Source: Pseudomonadota bacterium
GTDB taxonomy: Bacteria > Pseudomonadota > Alphaproteobacteria > Acetobacterales > Acetobacteraceae
Assembly (NCBI GenBank): GCA_018240405.1
Contig: JAFEFW010000615.1
Span: 1 to 64,000 of the forward strand
Length of the DNA stretch: 64,000 nt
Reading direction: 5' to 3'
The notes beneath the pieces were generated by a model. That model was not told where the DNA came from. It ran no database searches and was given only the letters and a program-made list of their open reading frames with translations. The position numbers were made by a program, and so were the translations under genes. Positions 17,521-26,188 of this stretch are shown here, in pieces; the stretch's first letter is position 1, and every line of letters starts with the position of its first letter.

Positions 17521-18348
17521 TCAGCCCTCCTGGAGGAAGGCCAGCAGGTCGGTGTTGACCCGGTCGGTGTGGCTGTAAGGCAGCCCGTGCGGCCCGCCGG
17601 CATAGACGGTCAGCCGTGCGCCTGGGATCAGCCTTGCCGTCGGCTCCCCGGTCAGGTGCAGGGGCGAGGACAGGTCGTGCTCGCCCTGCAGGATCAGCAC
17701 CGGCAAGCGCAGCCGGGTCAGTTCCTGGCGCATATCGGTGGTCGCCAGTGCGCAGTGGAACGCTTCCAGCGCGTGGGGAGAGGCTTGCAGGGCCAGACGG
17801 ATGATCCAGTCCAGCGTCGCCTGCGGCACGTCCGGCCCGCCGAACGGGCGGGCGTTACGATCGAGCCAGCCGCGCCAGTCGGGACGCAGTTCGTCGCGGA
17901 TGAATGCCTCGAATAGCGCCGGGTCCACGCCCTGCGGATTGTCCGGCGTACGGACCAGGAGCGGCGTTGTGGGAGCGATCATTGCCAGACGGCTGACCCG
18001 GCCGTCGCCATGGCGGGTCAGGTAGCGGACCGCTTCGCCACTGCCGGCGGAGAACGTAACCAGCGCCCCAGCGGTGACGGCATGCGCCTCGAGTACCGCC
18101 GCCAGGTCGTCGGCCAGCGTATCGAAGTCGTAGGCCCCGCCAGGATCAGGGGAGTGGCCGTGGCCTCGCCGGTCATAGGTGATGCAGCGGTAGCCCGCCT
18201 GGGCGAGCGTGTCTGTCTGGAACGCCCAGGACTCGCCGGGCAGGCTCCAGCTGGCGAGGAACACGACCGGGCGGCCTTCGCCGACCGCCTGGCAATGAAG
18301 TTCGGCGCCGTTGCGGTGGATCACGCGTTCGGTGCGGGGGAATGGCAT
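17521..18348 (-). CDS. Alpha/beta hydrolase (haloperoxidase/arylesterase-like)
   Basis: 275 residues. The nucleophile elbow reads TFSAGSGEA (Ser100), where the first Gly of GxSxG is Thr. The acid is in LQGEHDLSSP and the base is in GGPHGLPYSH. The plan resembles cofactor-free haloperoxidases and aryl esterases. The ATG at 18348 is favoured because homologous-looking sequence starts there and GAGG lies upstream; an in-frame start 27 codons earlier would overlap the regulator promoter. It is divergent from an HTH regulator across 116 bases, so the regulator probably controls it. Confidence 0.83.
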   Translation of the reverse strand: MPFPRTERVIHRNGAELHCQAVGEGRPVVFLASWSLPGESWAFQTDTLAQAGYRCITYDRRGHGHSPDPGGAYDFDTLADDLAAVLEAHAVTAGALVTFSAGSGEAVRYLTRHGDGRVSRLAMIAPTTPLLVRTPDNPQGVDPALFEAFIRDELRPDWRGWLDRNARPFGGPDVPQATLDWIIRLALQASPHALEAFHCALATTDMRQELTRLRLPVLILQGEHDLSSPLHLTGEPTARLIPGARLTVYAGGPHGLPYSHTDRVNTDLLAFLQEG

Positions 18349-18464
18349 GGGCAGTGGCCTCCTCGTGCGGTTGCGACACGCACAGGCTGCCGAGGCCGAC
18401 GGGGTCCGGTCGATTACGCGCGAGGTCATCGCGGCGTGTTTTCCCGTCGGTTAGGGTGCCGGAC

Positions 18465-19298
18465 ATGGAAAACGTCCTACCCTTCCCGCCCCCCGCCTCT
18501 TCCCGGCCGATCGGGGATCATTTGCGCCTGTGGCGGCAACGGCGCCGGCGGAGCCAGTTGGACCTGGCGCTGGACGCCGAGATCTCGCAGCGGCACCTGA
18601 GCTTCATCGAAAGCGGTCGTGCTCAGCCGAGTCGGGACATGGTGCTGCGGCTGGCCGAGACGCTGGAAGTGCCGCTACGCGAGCGGAATGTGCTGCTGCT
18701 GTCGGCCGGATTTGCGCCGTTCTACCCGGAGCGGCCGTTGGACGACCCGGGATTGGCGGCGGCACGCGGCATTGTCGAGACGATCCTGCACGCGCACGGG
18801 CCGAACCCGGCGCTGGCGGTGGACCGGCGCTGGACCCTGGTGACGGCGAACGAGGCAGTAGCGCCGCTGCTCGCCGGCGTGACTGACCAGACGCTGCTGC
18901 AGCCGCCGGTGAATGTGCTGCGGCTCAGCCTGCACCCCGGCGGGATGGCGCCGCGCATCGCCAACCTGCCGGAGTGGCGGCACCACGTGCTGGAACGGCT
19001 GCGCCGGCAGGCGGAGGCGAGCGCCGATCCGGCGCTCGACGCGCTGCTGGCGGAGTTAGTGGCGCTGCCCGGTGGAGCGGCGGTGGGGAGTCAGACCGAT
19101 CCCGGCGTGGCACTGCCGCTGCTGCTCGATACGCCGGTGGGGCGGCTGTCGCTGATCTCGACGACGACGATCTTCGGCACGCCGACGGAGGTGACACTGT
19201 CGGAATTGATTATCGAAGCGTTCTATCCGGCGGATGCGGAAACGGCGGAACGGTTGCGGGCGCTGGTGGCGCCGACGGAGGTGGCTGCGCGCGCGTGA
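18465..19298 (+). CDS. XRE-type regulator with MmyB-like ligand domain
   Basis: 277 residues. The N-terminal 75 residues form an XRE helix-turn-helix: HLRLWRQRRRRSQLDLALDA, then ISQRHLSFIESGRAQPSR. The rest follows the MmyB-like C-terminal domain, including the VDRRWTLVTANEAVAPLL strand, the NVLRLSLHPGG block, and TTTIFGTPTEVTLSELIIEAFYPAD near the end. Proteins of this kind bind small ligands and usually regulate a divergent enzyme gene. Here that is the alpha/beta hydrolase 116 bases away. Confidence 0.88.
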   Translation: MENVLPFPPPASSRPIGDHLRLWRQRRRRSQLDLALDAEISQRHLSFIESGRAQPSRDMVLRLAETLEVPLRERNVLLLSAGFAPFYPERPLDDPGLAAARGIVETILHAHGPNPALAVDRRWTLVTANEAVAPLLAGVTDQTLLQPPVNVLRLSLHPGGMAPRIANLPEWRHHVLERLRRQAEASADPALDALLAELVALPGGAAVGSQTDPGVALPLLLDTPVGRLSLISTTTIFGTPTEVTLSELIIEAFYPADAETAERLRALVAPTEVAARA

Positions 19299-19405
19299 GC
19301 CGCGCACGGATAGCGCTCTTCGTCCCGGTCCGCTAACGTTCAGTCTCCGGCATCAGCCGGACATACCGCGCACCGCACCGGCGCGCCCGTGGAGGAACGA
19401 CGACC

Positions 19406-20431
19406 TTGCTCGAAGCGCCCATGGGTGACGCGCGGTTCTATGCGCGCTGCGGTCCACACGGCTTGGCCGATATCGCCGCAGTCGCCGCGGCGACAGCGCC
19501 GGTCAGCGACCGGCTATTCACCGGGGTTGCGCCGTTACAGTCGGCGCAGCCGGATCAGGTCAGCTTCCTCGACAACCGGCGCTATGCGGCAGCTTTGGAG
19601 CGAACCTTGGCTGGTGCGGTGATCGTCCATCCTGACATGCAGGACCGCGTTCCTGCCGGCTCAATCGCCGTGGTCACGACCGCAACCTATGAAGGGTGGG
19701 CGCGCGTCGCTGCCCTGTTCCATCCAGCGCCACCGCCGCGCCCCGGTATCCACCCCTCGGCCGTGGTCGACGACGAGGCGGTGATCGATGAGACGGCACA
19801 AATCGGCCCCAACGCCGTTATTGAAGCCCGGGCGGAGATTGGTCCCGGCTGCCGTATCGGTCCACAGGTCACGATTGGTGAAGGCGTGGTGTTGGGGCAA
19901 GACTGCCGGGTTGGCGCACACGCCAGCATCAGCCACGCGCTCCTGGGGTGCCGCGTCTACGTCTATCCGGGTGCGCGGATTGGCCAGGAGGGCTTCAGCT
20001 TTGCTTCAACGCCGAGCGGATTCTTGAGCATTCCGCAACTTGGAAGGGTATTGCTGGGAGACGATGTCGAGGTCGGGGCAAACTCGACGATCGATCGGGG
20101 GTCAACGCGCGACACGATCGTGGGCGCCGGAACGCGGATCGATAATCTGGTGCAGATCGGGCACAACGTTCAGGTTGGGCGTTGCTGCGTCATTGTGGCG
20201 CAGGTTGGGATCGCGGGCTCGACCGTGCTTGAGGATTTCGTGCAGATCGGCGGCCAGGCGGCGATGGCGGGCCATCTGCGGATCGGTAAGGGCACCCAGG
20301 TCGGTGCGCAGGCCGGCGTCATTTCGGATACGCCGGCAGGGTCCATTCTGCTGGGCAGTCCGGCGCAGCCACGAAAGGAGTTCCTGCGGCAGGTCGCGAC
20401 CCTCAAGCGAATGACGCGGCGGCTCGACTGA
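19406..20431 (+). CDS. lpxD: UDP-3-O-acylglucosamine N-acyltransferase
   Basis: 341 residues, the usual LpxD length. It adds the second acyl chain to UDP-3-O-acylglucosamine in lipid A synthesis, from acyl-ACP, in the cytosol. The N-terminal uridine-binding part (PDQVSFLDNRRYAAAL) precedes a left-handed beta helix of hexapeptide repeats from about residue 114. His253 in VQIGHNVQVG is the expected catalytic base. It starts at TTG, with GGAGGA about 9 bases upstream. The usual neighbours bamA, fabZ and lpxA are absent, so this is an unlinked copy. Its C-terminal end lacks the long helix extension of some LpxD proteins. Confidence 0.88.
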   Translation: MLEAPMGDARFYARCGPHGLADIAAVAAATAPVSDRLFTGVAPLQSAQPDQVSFLDNRRYAAALERTLAGAVIVHPDMQDRVPAGSIAVVTTATYEGWARVAALFHPAPPPRPGIHPSAVVDDEAVIDETAQIGPNAVIEARAEIGPGCRIGPQVTIGEGVVLGQDCRVGAHASISHALLGCRVYVYPGARIGQEGFSFASTPSGFLSIPQLGRVLLGDDVEVGANSTIDRGSTRDTIVGAGTRIDNLVQIGHNVQVGRCCVIVAQVGIAGSTVLEDFVQIGGQAAMAGHLRIGKGTQVGAQAGVISDTPAGSILLGSPAQPRKEFLRQVATLKRMTRRLD

Positions 20432-20623
20432 GACAGGCGCATAGGGACCAGAAGTTGAGCCATGCCAACGACTGGGCATGACCGGTCTGCCCTGTGGCAT
20501 GACCCAATCAGCCGCGTGACGAGACTTCGACCTGAATGCACTTGTGTGGAATGATCGGCTGCATGGCCGGTCCGCGCGGAGAGGGCGGTCGGAACACTTC
20601 CTGGAGCAGGATTGGACACACAC

Positions 20624-22204
20624 ATGATGCGACGCCGCAACTTCATTACCGCCGCGACGGCCGCGCTGGCCGCACCCGGCCTTGTCCAAGCGCAACAGAA
20701 TCGCGTGCTGAAATTCATCCCGCAATCGGACCTGTCGGTGCTCGATCCGGTGTGGTCGCAGGCCTACGTCGTTCGCAACCACGGCATGATGGTGTTCGAC
20801 ACGCTTTATGGCATCGACGCAGCCTACCAACCCCAGCCACAGATGGCCGCGGGTCATCGTCTTGAGGACGACGGCAAGACCTGGCTGATCGCGCTTCGCG
20901 ATAGCCTGCTTTGGCACAATGGCGAAAAGGTCACTGCACGTGACTGTGTCGCCAGTATCCGCCGCTGGGGCGCACGCGACAGTTTCGGCCAGACGTTGAT
21001 GACCGTCACCGAGGCACTGGAAGCGCCGGACGACCGCACGATCAGGTTCCGCCTGAAACGACCGTTCCCCCTGCTGCCTGCAGCGTTGGGCAAGGCTGGT
21101 TCCAATATCTGCATCATGATGCCGGAGCATCTGGCGAATACTGATCCCTTCAAACAGGTTACCGACATGACCGGCAGCGGTCCGTTCCGGTTTGTTGCCA
21201 AAGAGCATATCGCCGGTTCTTTGGTCGCTTATGAGCGTAATGCCTCCTACGTGCCAAGGCCTGACGGCACACCGAGTTTCCTCGCCGGGCCGAAGATCGT
21301 GAATGTGGAGCGTGTCGAGTGGCACGTGCTGCCGGACGCGAACACTGCTGCGGCGGCGATGCAGGCGGGTGAGCACGATTGGTGGGAGGCGCCGACCTAC
21401 GACTTGCTGCCGGTTCTGCGTGCGGCAAAGAACCTGACCGTGCCTCCCCCCGACCCGCTCGGCTATCTCGCCGGACTGCGCTTCAACCAGCTACAGCCGC
21501 CGTTAAACAATCCGGCGCTGCGCCGCGCGCTGCTGGGGGCAGTGAACCAGGAAGACTTTATGATCGCGGTTGCGACGACCGATTCGCGCAATTGGCGCAC
21601 CGGGGTCGGCATGTTCTGTCCTCAATCACCGATGGCCAGCGCGGTAGGCATGGAGGCGCTGACCGGTCCACGTGACCTGGCCGCAGCCCGGCAGATGGTG
21701 GCAGCCTCGGGCTACAAGGGTGAGAAGGTTGTCGTTCCGGTACCGTCGGATTTCCCGTCCCTGCGTGCGCTGGCCGAGGTTGGCGTCGACATGCTGCAGA
21801 AGGTCGGCCTGAACGTCGATCCGCGCTATACGGACTGGGGCAGCACGATCAAACTCCTGATGAAGACCGAGGCAGTGGAGGACGGCGGGTGGAGTGCGTT
21901 CTTCACCCTGTGGTCAGGCCTCGACCAGTTTGACCCCGCGGTACATGTCTGGCTGCGCGGCAACGGCAAGGCCGCCTCACGGGGTTGGCCGGATAACCCG
22001 CGGCTGGAGGCCTTGCGCGATCAATGGCTGATGGCGGGCGATCCCGCAGCACAGAAGGCGATTGCCGAAGACATCCAACGCCAGGCCTTCGTTGACATCC
22101 CCTACATTCCGCTCGGGCAGACGCTGCCAACCTGGACTTATCAGAAGAATGTCGCTGGCGTGCTGGGCGGCTATGCGCTGTTTTGGAATGTGCGCAAGAC
22201 GTAA
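20624..22204 (+). CDS. ABC transporter substrate-binding protein, peptide/SBP5 family
   Basis: 526 residues with an RR leader (MMRRRNFITAATAALAAPG, cleavage near VQA-Q), so a periplasmic solute-binding protein. Family 5 features include LDPVWSQAYVVRNHGMMVFDTLY, then GKTWLIALRDSLLWHNGEKVTARD and the TGSGPFRF block. It would bind di/oligopeptides, glutathione, nickel or other compounds. No permease or ATPase genes accompany it, so it must use components encoded elsewhere. A TTG at 20612, closer to GGAG, could be the true start, but the Tat-type leader begins at the ATG pair 20624/20627. Confidence 0.88.
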   Translation: MMRRRNFITAATAALAAPGLVQAQQNRVLKFIPQSDLSVLDPVWSQAYVVRNHGMMVFDTLYGIDAAYQPQPQMAAGHRLEDDGKTWLIALRDSLLWHNGEKVTARDCVASIRRWGARDSFGQTLMTVTEALEAPDDRTIRFRLKRPFPLLPAALGKAGSNICIMMPEHLANTDPFKQVTDMTGSGPFRFVAKEHIAGSLVAYERNASYVPRPDGTPSFLAGPKIVNVERVEWHVLPDANTAAAAMQAGEHDWWEAPTYDLLPVLRAAKNLTVPPPDPLGYLAGLRFNQLQPPLNNPALRRALLGAVNQEDFMIAVATTDSRNWRTGVGMFCPQSPMASAVGMEALTGPRDLAAARQMVAASGYKGEKVVVPVPSDFPSLRALAEVGVDMLQKVGLNVDPRYTDWGSTIKLLMKTEAVEDGGWSAFFTLWSGLDQFDPAVHVWLRGNGKAASRGWPDNPRLEALRDQWLMAGDPAAQKAIAEDIQRQAFVDIPYIPLGQTLPTWTYQKNVAGVLGGYALFWNVRKT

Positions 22205-22236
22205 CACGGGACGCCCGGCATATCGGCCAAACGCTG

Positions 22237-22473
22237 TTATTCGTCCTCCATGTCGGTGACGCCGCGTTCCTCAAGCATTCGCCGCAGCGCCTCGCCCTGC
22301 GGCGTGTTGCCGGTACGGCTTAAGAACTCAGGCACTTCCACCTCCGAGGACTGGCCGCCGGACGCAAGCGCCGGTTCATGCCGGACCAGGTGCAGGCCGC
22401 TCTCCGCGTCAGTCACGAGTTGCCACCGATCGCCGTTGGAACTGCTGTAGAAGGTCACCGCCGATTGCGCCAT
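22237..22473 (-). CDS. Small conserved hypothetical protein
   Basis: 78 residues, acidic, soluble. It begins MAQSAVTFYSSSNGDRWQLV and has a central HLVRHEPALASGG and a C-terminal EALRRMLEERGV. Reading-frame quality, codon use and the ATG support a real gene. Short proteins of this look are common in alphaproteobacteria and I know no function for them. It is convergent with the solute-binding protein gene, with a 32-base gap. Confidence 0.7.
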   Translation of the reverse strand: MAQSAVTFYSSSNGDRWQLVTDAESGLHLVRHEPALASGGQSSEVEVPEFLSRTGNTPQGEALRRMLEERGVTDMEDE

Positions 22474-22549
22474 GCGTTTAGCCTTCGTCAGATTGTCGTG
22501 TCACCACGTAGGCATCATGAATGGCCCGTACGTGACGACAATACAGCAC

Positions 22550-22576
22550 AGCGATCCCGGCAAGTACGGGATCGCT
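22550..22576. other. Perfect 10-base-pair hairpin
   Basis: AGCGATCCCG (22550-22559) pairs perfectly with CGGGATCGCT (22567-22576) around a 7-base loop. It lies about 55 bases beyond the stop of the YciE-like gene and before the small hypothetical gene on the same strand. No T-tract follows on either strand. It may be a transcript-end or attenuating structure. Confidence 0.6.
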
Positions 22577-22631
22577 ATACCGCTCGTTACAGCGTGAAGG
22601 AGAGCAAGGCGGAGCCTGCTTCCCCCTGAGT

Positions 22632-23120
22632 TCAGCCCTTGATCGACTGCTCGGCGCTTACGGCAAGCTGAGAGGAATATTCATCGGCACGATAGATATC
22701 GTTAACGATCTGCTTCAGCTTCTGGGCATCGTCATTTAGGCCAAGAACGCTTGCATAAGCCGTCGCGGTGCCGAAGCCGGCAAGGCCGTAATGCGACATC
22801 CTTTGATACTGGGCAATGAGCTCGAGGTCCCGCAGATCCGGATCAAGGGGCGTATCCAACGCATGTTTCCTGGCTTCTTCAACCAAGCCCTCCATGCCGC
22901 GACAGTGGTCTTTCTTGCCGCCATAATTCTCTACCATCGATCGGATGGTCGCAGTGTGATTTGCGATTCCGTCAACAGATTTCTGCAGCAACTGTTTCAC
23001 GGCGTCGCCAGATGCCTGCTCTGCCATCTTGGCAACAATGCGCTGCATCTGATCGTTTGCCGACCACAGGTCGCCCAGTTCTTCTTCATAGAGCGTCTTA
23101 AGGTCATTCGTCGTTGCCAT
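22632..23120 (-). CDS. YciE/YciF ferritin-like protein (DUF892)
   Basis: 162 residues, all-helical. The start LKTLYEEELGDLWSANDQM and the later block DLELIAQYQRMSHYGLAGFGTA are DUF892 signatures. The Glu/His positions that would form a di-iron site in the four-helix bundle are present (ELGDL, then ANHTATI, then HYGLAG). Members are induced by general stress in several bacteria, but their chemistry is unproven. AGGAGAAA precedes the ATG. It is monocistronic or grouped with the small hypothetical gene downstream. Confidence 0.9.
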   Translation of the reverse strand: MATTNDLKTLYEEELGDLWSANDQMQRIVAKMAEQASGDAVKQLLQKSVDGIANHTATIRSMVENYGGKKDHCRGMEGLVEEARKHALDTPLDPDLRDLELIAQYQRMSHYGLAGFGTATAYASVLGLNDDAQKLKQIVNDIYRADEYSSQLAVSAEQSIKG

Positions 23121-23512
23121 GGTATCTTTCTCCTGTAGCTACGGCAGCGCTTTCCGGCTTAACCCGTCGCCCGCGGCAGGGGCTTTACTCGAAGCCCGTC
23201 GTGGGCCCGCCGCCATCAGTGGGCGTCTTCCGGAAGAGCTTCCTGCTTCCTTCCGATCCCGCCATATTCGAGGTGACTGATGCATCGCTTACCGGATGGC
23301 AGCCCGGGCTGGGTCTGAATGTACGACCAAAAGCTGTTGCAGCACTCCCGAACGGCTATGAACGGCGCGAACAGACCATTGTTGCTGCGGTACCGACGCA
23401 CTTTGACGCGAGCCATGGAAAGTTTGTCTGGCGCGACACCGGTGGGCAATCTGCCGCCCAGGTCACACCGGCTCCGCCCTGTCCCGCAAGGACGGAGCTT
23501 AAGGAGAAGTCC
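23121..23512. other. Divergent intergenic region, 392 bases
   Basis: This lies between the YciE-like gene (minus) and a CoA-transferase (plus). The CoA-transferase frame stays open through most of it, but the translation has no family similarity, and the ideal AAGGAG site is only before the ATG at 23513. I see no other gene. A stress-type promoter for the YciE-like gene is expected here, but I could not identify one. Confidence 0.5.
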
Positions 23513-24721
23513 ATGACGATGCCGTTCCTCGAGGGCTGTCGCGTGCTCGATCTGACATCGGTCGTGGTCGGCCCCTCCTGCACGCAGCGCCTGGCGGACT
23601 ACGGCGCCGAGATCATCAAGCTTGAGCCACCGGAGGGCGACGTACTGCGCACCCTGGGCGGCCCGTCACCGACCGGCAAGCACTCCGGCATGTTCCTGCA
23701 CTTCAACCGAAAAAAGCGGATGCTGTGCCTCAACCTGAAGCATAATGGAGCCCACGCGGCGCTGCTGCAGGTGTTGGACGGCTGCGACGTGCTGGTTTCC
23801 AACATGCGTCCAGACGCGCTGCAGCGCCTTGGCCTGGACGCCGCCTCAACGCGGGCGACACGGCCTAATCTGGTGCACTGCACGATAACCGGCTTTGGAC
23901 CCGGTGGGCCGTATCGCGGGCGCCCGGCCTATGACGGCGTGGTGCAGTCAGTCTCAGGGATCGCGGGGCTTGCACAGCGGCGAGACGGCGCTGCGCGCTA
24001 TGCACCGCTGCTGATCTGCGACCACGTCACCGGAGAGATCGCTGCTGGCGCCATCCTGGCCGCGCTGGTACGGCGCACGCGCACCGGCGCCGGGTCGGCC
24101 ATCGAGGTCCCAATGCACGAAACCATGGCTGCGTTCGTGCTGCAGGAGCATCTGGGGCCGGCGACATTTTCGCCGCCGCTGGGGCCGCCCGGCTACACGC
24201 CACTGCTGGAACCCAACAACCAGCCGATTGCGACCGCCGATGGATGGATCACGGTTTCAGCCGCGACGGATGTCCAGGTGCGCTCATTCCTGAGCGCTGT
24301 CGGCCGGGCCGACCTGATCAGCGATCCGCGCTTCCGTACAGTCGCCGATCGGCTGCGCAACATCGGTGAGTGGATCGAGATCCGCCGCGAGACCCTTCGT
24401 GGTCGGCCGACGGCACACTGGCTGCAGGCGCTGGCGGCGGCGGATGTGCCAGCGGCCCCGTGCCATACGCTGGAAACCCTGGCTGACGATCCGCAGCTGA
24501 GCGCAGTGGATCTGCTGGTGGCAGAAACGCATGACCAGGAAGGTTCAATCCGCTCTATCCGTCCGACGGTTCTGACCGATGGCATTGCGCCTGCCGTCGG
24601 CCGTCCCGCCCGCCCGATCGGCTGGGACACGCGCGCGGTGCTGTCTGAGGCGGGCTTGTCAGATAGCCAGATCGACAACCTGCTGCGGGCCAGCGCCGCC
24701 GTCGATGGCCAGGCCGCCTAG
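23513..24721 (+). CDS. Family III CoA-transferase with Glu at the catalytic Asp position
   Basis: 402 residues, full length. CaiB/BaiF blocks are clear: GCRVLDLTSVVVGPSCTQRL, AEIIKLEPPEGD, FNRKKRMLCLNLK and TGFGPGGPYRGRPAYDG. At the place where paralogues in this window have DV..MxDxAL, this protein has IEVPMHETMAAF, so the expected acyl-acceptor Asp is Glu203. The ribosome binding site AAGGAGAAG before the ATG at 23513 is ideal. It is followed 144 bases later by an ABC importer operon. It could be active with a glutamyl intermediate, act as a racemase-like relative, or have altered function. Confidence 0.87.
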   Translation: MTMPFLEGCRVLDLTSVVVGPSCTQRLADYGAEIIKLEPPEGDVLRTLGGPSPTGKHSGMFLHFNRKKRMLCLNLKHNGAHAALLQVLDGCDVLVSNMRPDALQRLGLDAASTRATRPNLVHCTITGFGPGGPYRGRPAYDGVVQSVSGIAGLAQRRDGAARYAPLLICDHVTGEIAAGAILAALVRRTRTGAGSAIEVPMHETMAAFVLQEHLGPATFSPPLGPPGYTPLLEPNNQPIATADGWITVSAATDVQVRSFLSAVGRADLISDPRFRTVADRLRNIGEWIEIRRETLRGRPTAHWLQALAAADVPAAPCHTLETLADDPQLSAVDLLVAETHDQEGSIRSIRPTVLTDGIAPAVGRPARPIGWDTRAVLSEAGLSDSQIDNLLRASAAVDGQAA

Positions 24722-24865
24722 GACCGGTGGTCGCGCCACAGTTGTCAGGTGCGTCGTTCACATCGCGCATCTGGCGATCGGCCCCGCCGGCGATGGTATC
24801 GCTTTACCGGCGCGCGTTCTGCCGGTACAACAAGTTCCATAATAAAATGTCAGGGAGTGAATCGG

Positions 24866-26182
24866 ATGTCACGGATTGCGCGCCGCCGCCTGATGCAGGC
24901 GGCCGGTCTCTCGGCTGCTGGCGGCTTGACCGGCATTCTCGCCTCCGGCCAAGCGCCGGCCTATGCACAGTCCACAACCGTCCACTGGTTGAAGTGGAAC
25001 GATTTTGTTCCGGCGGCAGACGAGTTGCTACGGAAGAAATTGATCCCTGAAGCCGAAAAGCAGCTTGGTATCAAAATCACGCTGGAAACCATCAACGCCA
25101 ACGACCTCCAGGCGCGCACCACCGCCGGCATCCAGTCGAAGTCGGGTCCGGACCTGATCATGGCATTCAACTCGAATGCACAGCTTTACGCCGACTCCCT
25201 GGCGGACGTGTCCGAGCTGTGTGAGGCGATCGGTCCAGCACAGGGCGGCTACTACCAGATCGCGCAGGGCAACTCGAACGACGGCAAGCGCTGGATTTCA
25301 GTGCCATACTGCATCATTGGCGCCGAGGTCGCATACCGGAAATCGTGGTTCAAACAGGCCGGGTGGGACCAGTTCCCCAAGACCTGGGATGAATACCGCG
25401 CCGCCGGCAAGAAGCTGAAAGCCGCCGGCCACCCGCTTGGTCAGACGCTCGGCCATACCTTCGGCGATGCCCCGACCTTTGCCTATCCGATGATGTGGTC
25501 ATTCGGCGGCAAGGAGGTCGAGGCCGATGGCAAGACCGTCGCCGTCAATAGTAAGGAAACCATCGAGTCGGTGAAGTTCATGACCGCGTTCTGGAAGGAC
25601 GCCTTCGACGAAGGCGGCCTGGCCTGGGACGACACGTCGAACAACCGGGCGATGCTGTCCGGAACGATCAGTGCAACGTTGAACGGCGCCTCGATCTACA
25701 TCGAGACGCTGCGCAAGCCCGACACATACCGCACCGAGGACGACAAGCCGATGAAGGAGGACATCCTGCACGGTCGACTGCCGGCGGGCCCGGGCGGTCA
25801 GTACGCCTTCCACTCGGCGCAGTCGACCATGGTCATGGGCTATTCAAAGAACCAGAAAGCCGCGATCGACTTCCTGCGCTGGTTCCATACCGAGGGGAAT
25901 TACCGGCAGTGGTTTGAGATTCAGAAGGGATTTTCCTGCGGACCGGCGGCGATGTGGGAAAAGGACAAGATGTGGGACATCGATCCGGTCATGGAACCGT
26001 ATCGCGACGCCGCGAAATACGGCCGGGTCCCAGGATTCGCGGGCCGGGCGAACCAGAAGGCAGCCGAGGCACTGACCAAGTATATCATTGTCGACATGTA
26101 CGCGAAGGCGGTCCAGGGCATGCCGGCCGAGGACTCGGTGAAATGGGCCGAGGGTGAACTGAAGAAAATCTACGCGGCCTGA
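24866..26182 (+). CDS. ABC transporter substrate-binding protein, sugar (family 1) type
   Basis: 438 residues with an RR leader (SRIARRRLMQAAGLSAAGG, cleavage near AYA-Q), so periplasmic. It has the family 1 features WNDFVPAADELL, the SGPDLIMAFN strand, FPKTWDEYRAAGKKLKAAG and a late FLRWFHTEGNYRQWFE block. CAGGGAGTG lies about 6 bases before the ATG. It is the first gene of a three-gene operon with two MalF/MalG-type permeases, 6 bases before the first of them. The ligand is probably a sugar, polyol or glycerol-phosphate-like compound. No ATPase gene is adjacent. Confidence 0.9.
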   Translation: MSRIARRRLMQAAGLSAAGGLTGILASGQAPAYAQSTTVHWLKWNDFVPAADELLRKKLIPEAEKQLGIKITLETINANDLQARTTAGIQSKSGPDLIMAFNSNAQLYADSLADVSELCEAIGPAQGGYYQIAQGNSNDGKRWISVPYCIIGAEVAYRKSWFKQAGWDQFPKTWDEYRAAGKKLKAAGHPLGQTLGHTFGDAPTFAYPMMWSFGGKEVEADGKTVAVNSKETIESVKFMTAFWKDAFDEGGLAWDDTSNNRAMLSGTISATLNGASIYIETLRKPDTYRTEDDKPMKEDILHGRLPAGPGGQYAFHSAQSTMVMGYSKNQKAAIDFLRWFHTEGNYRQWFEIQKGFSCGPAAMWEKDKMWDIDPVMEPYRDAAKYGRVPGFAGRANQKAAEALTKYIIVDMYAKAVQGMPAEDSVKWAEGELKKIYAA

Positions 26183-26188
26183 CCGGCG

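Noticed and set aside
20102-21376. 424-codon minus-strand frame over lpxD and the solute-binding protein
   Set aside because: It is antisense to two well-supported genes and has shadow-type composition and no motif.
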